Below, piece by piece: positions 44,687 to 64,000 of a stretch of 64,000 nucleotides of DNA (positions are counted from its first letter, which is position 1; each line of letters starts with the position of its first letter). The stretch spans positions 30,469,129 to 30,533,128 of the forward strand of contig NC_054746.1 of NCBI RefSeq assembly GCF_018143015.1. Direction: 5' to 3'. This DNA is from Lytechinus variegatus (lineage: Eukaryota; Echinodermata; Echinoidea; Temnopleuroida; Toxopneustidae). Under the pieces are notes generated by a model that searched no databases, was not told where the DNA came from, and was given only the letters and a program-made list of their open reading frames with translations. Made by a program: the position numbers and the translations under genes.

Positions 44687-45025
44687 AGGTGTTTCATAAA
44701 GCTTTTCGTAAAGTTAAAAACGACTTTATGCACGACTGGAACCTGGGGGCCGTTTCATAAAGCTGTTCGTAAGTTAAGAGCGACTTTATGAAAGACTGGT
44801 GAACATTTCTTACATGCTAAACCATCGCCAATGGTGTATATCGTTTACCAAAAGAAAGGATCACCAGTCGTTCTTAAAGTCGTTCTTATCTTACGAACAG
44901 CTTTATGAAACACCCACCTGTTCTTGGGTCATAACTCAATTACATAGGGATATCAGATAGCACAAGAAAGGATCTCCAGTCGTGCGTAAAGTCATTCGTA
45001 TCTTACAAACAGCTTTATGAAACAA
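44687..45025. mobile_element. TTTCATAAAG-family MITE with a second copy inserted in it
   Basis: The outer copy runs from AGGTGTTTCATAAAGC to ACAGCTTTATGAAACAAC. The inner copy (44745-44915) has GGGGGCCGTTTCATAAAGCT and AGCTTTATGAAACACCC ends and is flanked by ACCT on both sides (44741-44744, 44916-44919), a possible 4 bp target duplication. Confidence 0.82.
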
Positions 45026-48000
45026 CATTTCCTTTATCATGCAACATTTTAATTGTTCTTAACATTGACTTGTTTGTAACTCTGTATTCTCTATGTATTT
45101 GAAATGCAGAATTAAATAATATTGAATAAATAACAATAATGGTTTGCAGATTCAGAGTGATGAGTGTTTGTATGAATGAAGGATAAGTAACAACGAAGAG
45201 AGTAAACTGAAACAAGAGAACACGCATATTCAGCTTGGAATGGAAGCTTTATCAATAATCTTGGATCAAATTAATACAAATACAGCATCATAAAAAATCA
45301 GAGGAATTAAAGCTTTTGCTTGCTTGCTGCAAGATTTTGCAATCCATCATCGACAGATACAAACAAATGATAAATAAATACTGTGTAAATTGTAAATCGT
45401 TGAAGAGTGAACAACATCCGTAAGAATCATCACGAAAAAAGCAATCTAGATAAGGATTCCAGGGCAGGCCACTAGGACACCCCTAACACAAATTTTGTGC
45501 AGATGTCTTATATTTGCACACCCTGAACAGGGATTTTATAAATTATTTGAATATTCCCATTTTCAACATTGTGTGGATCATACTGAGGATTCGGGTTTGG
45601 GATTCCATGTTGAATTTGCCCTTCTCATCTGGCTTTTTATCGCGAGGTGGTGTAAAGGATTTTCCATTCATGGGTCTTGATACAGTAGGTCTCGCAGTCA
45701 GTGAAAGTTACATACCCTTTTCGCATTTTAGGATATCGTCAGTGAGGGAGCCTTTTTTTTCCATTTTTGACACATTCTTTTTGCATTCTGTGCCTACCCC
45801 CTGGAAAACACCCATTTTTCATGTTTTTTTGTTGTTGTTCATGTGGATGCTCTCAACTCTTCAGTGGACGGGAGACTTTGGGTCGGATACATGCCATAAG
45901 GACCTAATTGCTATCACTTTAAAAGTCACCAATGCTTAATGAAATTTTTGTGTTTATGTTTTGAAATATTGAATACAGTGGAAATTCAGTATAAACAATA
46001 TTTAAATAATTCTGATTCTGCAGAAGTGGTCCATTTCAGGCCCTGTTTCATTCTGTTTTCAAACACCACTATAACAAGAACCTTGCTTTAATCAATTAAT
46101 TTCAAGAGTGTCAAGAATCTCTACACACCGAGTTTAAGCTGCATTCTCATTTTATTTCAATGATTAAATCATTGTGTATATGAAATTTAGCCCCGGCATT
46201 TCTGTCTTAATTCATTTAATTTATCAAGGGAAATACATTGCACAGTAAACATGTGCAGATAACAGTAATAGATATTGCAAATGTGGAGCAATAATTAACA
46301 CTTAACTAGTAAAAAAAATCATATTGGTAATGTCAACAATAAAGCTGGATAAGACCCTTCTTTAAGCAAGTGCAATTTCATATGCCATATATCATTTTTT
46401 TCAAAGGCAGTGTTTAAAAATCATACCACATGTTCTTTTACAATGCAATGAACTTTAATTCTACAATCAGCATATCAAATGCATAGAAAATTAAACTACA
46501 CCTTATTTATTTCTTGTACTTATGCAAATAAGGGGTAATTAATATTTACATGGATATCTACACTCGATGCACAAGATTTTACAAAGGATTACTGCATTAA
46601 CAGAAAGGAAGCACCAAATAGTCTAGAGACCATTTCCCACACAAGGCTTTAAGCTCTGTAAAAGGTAATTGCTGTAGCAATGTCTATATGAGTTACGGTT
46701 ATCTGCATTACAAGTGTTTTTAATAATAAAGAAAGGAACAATTGCTGAATACAACTGAGTATCACCCAGAAGAAAATACCTCTCACTACTTCTTCACAAC
46801 TTAGTCTATATGATTAGATGAAGTGGTTACGAACCAAATTTTTATTGACAAAGTGCCAAAAAACAAAACAAATCAAACCACCTGGACATTAGACTAAATG
46901 GCAATTAGCCCAAGTGACAATTAGACTAAACTGATAGAAGATCAAATAGCTTTAGCCATGATGATGTTACATAATCTGAGAATTACACCATCCCTTGGTA
47001 GACCAACTGAATACCAGTGAATATAAACAAACATCTTATGTGTGGAAGCAGGAGACATTTTTATTCTCTCTTAGCTGCAAAAACTTGAAGAAAAAAATAC
47101 ACTGTCATTATTCCTCTCTGCAAATTTGGACAATGACAACAATGACATGTATGGTATCACACAAACTAACCTCAGTGGGCAAATTTTACTAATCAAGTCA
47201 GAAAGCTCTAGAAATATGAGAAAGTTCTGTCACACTGTCTAAGAAAGGTTTTAAGAAGCCCCTGGTTTCTGCTCTGTCTGATACCTATCCTTTATCAGTT
47301 ATCAAGTCCATTTCTTTCATTTTTTGTTTAAACTGTCACTTCATTAACGGAAAGAATAACATACCAGTCATTTATGTATTTTAATTGATAAATTCATTTG
47401 TATCAATATTTCTAATGTCTTGAAGGATACATGTGTCTCTGCAAGATCCCCAGATGTATTTTATAAATGGTTAAAGCTATTGTTGCTTCCCTCGTTGCAT
47501 TTTCCCCCTTCTAATTATCACAAGATTGCAACTAAGTATATATTCAAATAGTCAGTGGAATAACATTTTCTATTCCATGGGTTTTAGTGACAAAGACTGA
47601 TAAGGGCATTCTTCAGCATGAAAGAATAATTAACTTTTATTTCAAAATGGAATATACGAATGTGCATGAAAAAACAAGATTGCTTGCATAATCATTGCAA
47701 AACAATAATTTATTACTATTCAAGTACTCTGATATTCACTTCAACATTGCAGTATGAAACACACAATATCATGTATATCTCAATTATATCAGCACAATTT
47801 GCACAGAATAGAAAATGCTACATGAACACATTTCAATACAAAATGCCTGGCATTAGCTCATAATATTTACAACCATAATTTCTGTGTACATGTCAATGAG
47901 GAAAATAAGGAAGAGCCAAACAAAAAATATATAATCAACAATTACATAATAGGGGAAAAGTGTGATCTATTCTTAAACAAACATATCAGCACATTTTCAT

Positions 48001-49109
48001 GAAAGAAAATGGAAAAATACAAGAAATAATACTGTATCCTTTTCTTTTCTCAAAATAAAGTTATTCTATATACACGATGAGGGCACAAAGCAGTGATAAT
48101 AGTACAGCCAAAATATAGCATTCTGTCATATTCTATACACATTCTATATATACAGAAAAACAGTGCATTTTGAATGTGGAATGTCGTGATGTGCTAGGCA
48201 ACAAAATATTTACACAAGCTATTTCCAGAGATGAACAATGAGGTGATGCACATTTGATGACATAACGCTGCACATTCTGAAGCATGTTAGGTGATAATAC
48301 TTGCTTTATACAGCGCATTAACACTTACTTTATCAAAAGTAAGAGCTCTAATAATGGAGCATAACAAACCCAGCTTTCAGTATTCATAACAGGGTTGCCC
48401 CCACTCCCATTCTGCATATAAACATCATGTAGAATGCTGATAACAAACTCACAAATGTTAATGATTGAGTCTCATATACCACTCAAAAATATTATGCAAA
48501 TTTAGATATTTCAACTTCTGGTCCTCTAGATTACCAACAATCTCTTTAGGTCAGTACCTTTGATTTTTTGGTTTATGTCAATTTTTTTTCAGAATGCTAA
48601 TTCTGCCATTGAAAATTAAGCATAAAAGTACAAGAAGTCCAGCAAAGAAAGTGAACTCCACAATTTGTACACATAAACCCCAAATGAAATATACCAGTGA
48701 TATAAGATATGAAGCTGTATCATCTACACCATACTGACTCACAGTTGTGGGCGGTAAACTTTCTGGTTCTGTGGGAGACTCCAAAACGTTCAAAAATATT
48801 TAAGATTGATATTCCCGACTGATTGAACTTATATATAGAGTAGAGAAGTGTGATGCCCTAAACAAACCCAGATTCTGCATTTCGTATTTTATATTATATC
48901 TCGGAGGAGTATGATGAAAAGCACCAACAGCACAAATTTTGTTAGAATTGGTTCAGCATAGGCCAGATATATAACCATATGAATACCTTATTGGCCCAAC
49001 TAAAAATTAATATACCAGGTTCTAAACAGTTATTGATTATATTGTGTTGAAGTTTAGAACTCTCCCCAATGAATTCCCTCTAGAACATCATTATCTAGTG
49101 TTTGAATAT
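45026..49109. other. Downstream of the serine-rich gene
   Basis: AT-rich; it contains the 3' UTR of the serine-rich gene and the remainder of the intergenic DNA before 44.7 kb. A faint TTTGGTCTA-type remnant lies at 46885-46940. No coding exon is supported; a hydrophobic frame at 48578-48793 is discussed in findings. Confidence 0.55.
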
Positions 49110-62930
<13,821 letters not shown>

Positions 62931-64000
62931 CTACATGCAAAATGGGATGAGGGAGTATGGGAGGTGTCGGTAGGTGTCATTAGATGGGGAACGGGTGTGG
63001 TCAGAAGTGACATGGAGAAGAGTGGGATATGTATTGTTGGAAACGGGTAGGGATTGTTGAAAATGCAACTCAATCATGGTGCTTCCTGACAAATACTGTA
63101 CATAGTCTAATTTCTCATGTATTGTCCATCTACGTTAGTCACATGACCAAGATAACCATATAAGATTGGCTATGGAACAATATTATAGTATTTAAACAAG
63201 TTATTAAACTTCTATGTGTTACTTTTAACATCTTAGTCATAATTTCAAACTAAAAATTTGTTTTGAAAAATATAAATGCCTCTTCATTAAATTTCTTTAC
63301 TTTTAAAATGTCCTAAATCAGCTATAAAAAATGTCCTAAATCAGCTATAAACATATGTTTGAACTTATATATTTTGTAGTTTGATCTATTCAAACTTATT
63401 CTTAACTATATAAGCATCCTTTGGGATATTTGCATAATCATCTTATCATAAATTGAAATGAAGAATCATTCCAAATGATTTGATATCCAGAATAAGCTTG
63501 ATTTTGTTTTAATAACAAAACAAAAAATATATTCAAAGTATGAGAAAAAATAGAGCTTGAAATTCAAATCATAGCCAAAATTCATGCCATATTGTTAACA
63601 AAGTCAATGAATGCAATTAAATACATAGAGTGAGAAAACAGATAGAAATATCATGCAATTATAAAAACAATTTGAAATGAGTTAAATCTGTTTGATGCAA
63701 GATTAGTATACTCTTTACACACATTCTCACTTCAAACATCATCTTCATTCATGTCAAAAAATAAATCTTTTCCCTCATTGCTCATTCTATCTACAAATGT
63801 AAGTTTTTGAATTATTCTTTTAACATTTTAATATGCAAAAAATAATAGTCTACCCTTAATGGCAGTTTACAGGGTAATTTTTTTTTTTTTGGGGGGGGAG
63901 GGGGGGATACTTGATAAAGAATACCAAATGATACTTAATTTTGGGTACAAACTCTTGTAGCTCTCTGATATGAAATCATATCTAATATGCCTAAGAGTGA
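62931..64000. other. Intron or upstream part of the serine-rich gene
   Basis: No upstream exon was recognised up to the window end. An ATGTCCTAAATCAGCTATAA doublet (about 63308-63350) and a T run/G run (63880-63905) are present. Confidence 0.5.

Noticed and set aside
45514-45939. A 141-codon plus-strand frame
   Set aside because: No recognisable domain, no splice context, and the composition looks like AT-rich repeat DNA.

Overview
The window looks like nuclear DNA of an invertebrate deuterostome, most likely an echinoderm such as a sea urchin. The evidence is AT-rich sequence, small exons with GT/AG borders separated by long introns, and several inverted-repeat element families of a type I associate with echinoderm genomes. 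The clade assignment is inference; no marker in the window fixes the species. I saw no bacterial features, CRISPR, tRNA or rRNA genes, and no element of the retrovirus, LTR or Polinton kind.

Four host genes can be rebuilt by chaining exons whose phases agree at every junction. (1) 789-5480, plus strand: the last five exons of TRMT6, the non-catalytic subunit of the tRNA m1A58 methyltransferase; its 5' end lies left of the window. (2) 12417-21537, minus strand: a complete four-exon CHURC1 (Churchill) gene of 113 codons, converging on TRMT6. (3) 25689-36997, minus strand: a two-pore-domain (K2P) potassium channel in two exons, with a 10 kb intron cutting the first selectivity filter. (4) 49110-62930, minus strand: seven 3' exons of a large serine-rich, mostly disordered protein I could not assign to a family; its 5' end lies right of the window. 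A 28-codon fragment identical in protein to histone H4 residues 34-61 sits in an intron of the fourth gene (56717-56800).

The rest is introns and intergenic DNA dense in repeats. They include a ~1.25 kb element in a TRMT6 intron built of ~163 bp units, each carrying a consensus DR1 nuclear-receptor site; a six-unit, 275 bp higher-order tandem array in CHURC1 intron 1; a hAT-like foldback element with an 8 bp target duplication nested in another MITE just 3' of CHURC1; and a 778 bp insertion with a 19 bp target duplication and a hammerhead-like motif in the K2P intron. There are also a nearly fully palindromic 782 bp TA-flanked element, a 277 bp MITE made of repeated inverted modules, many shorter hairpin MITEs, and duplicated trinucleotide microsatellites.

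The genes do not form an evident pathway: tRNA modification, a zinc-binding developmental regulator, an ion channel and a probable scaffold protein. No clearly new biological system was found. The best leads are the DR1 array, the 28/28 H4 fragment, the hammerhead-like insertion and the serially inverted MITE.
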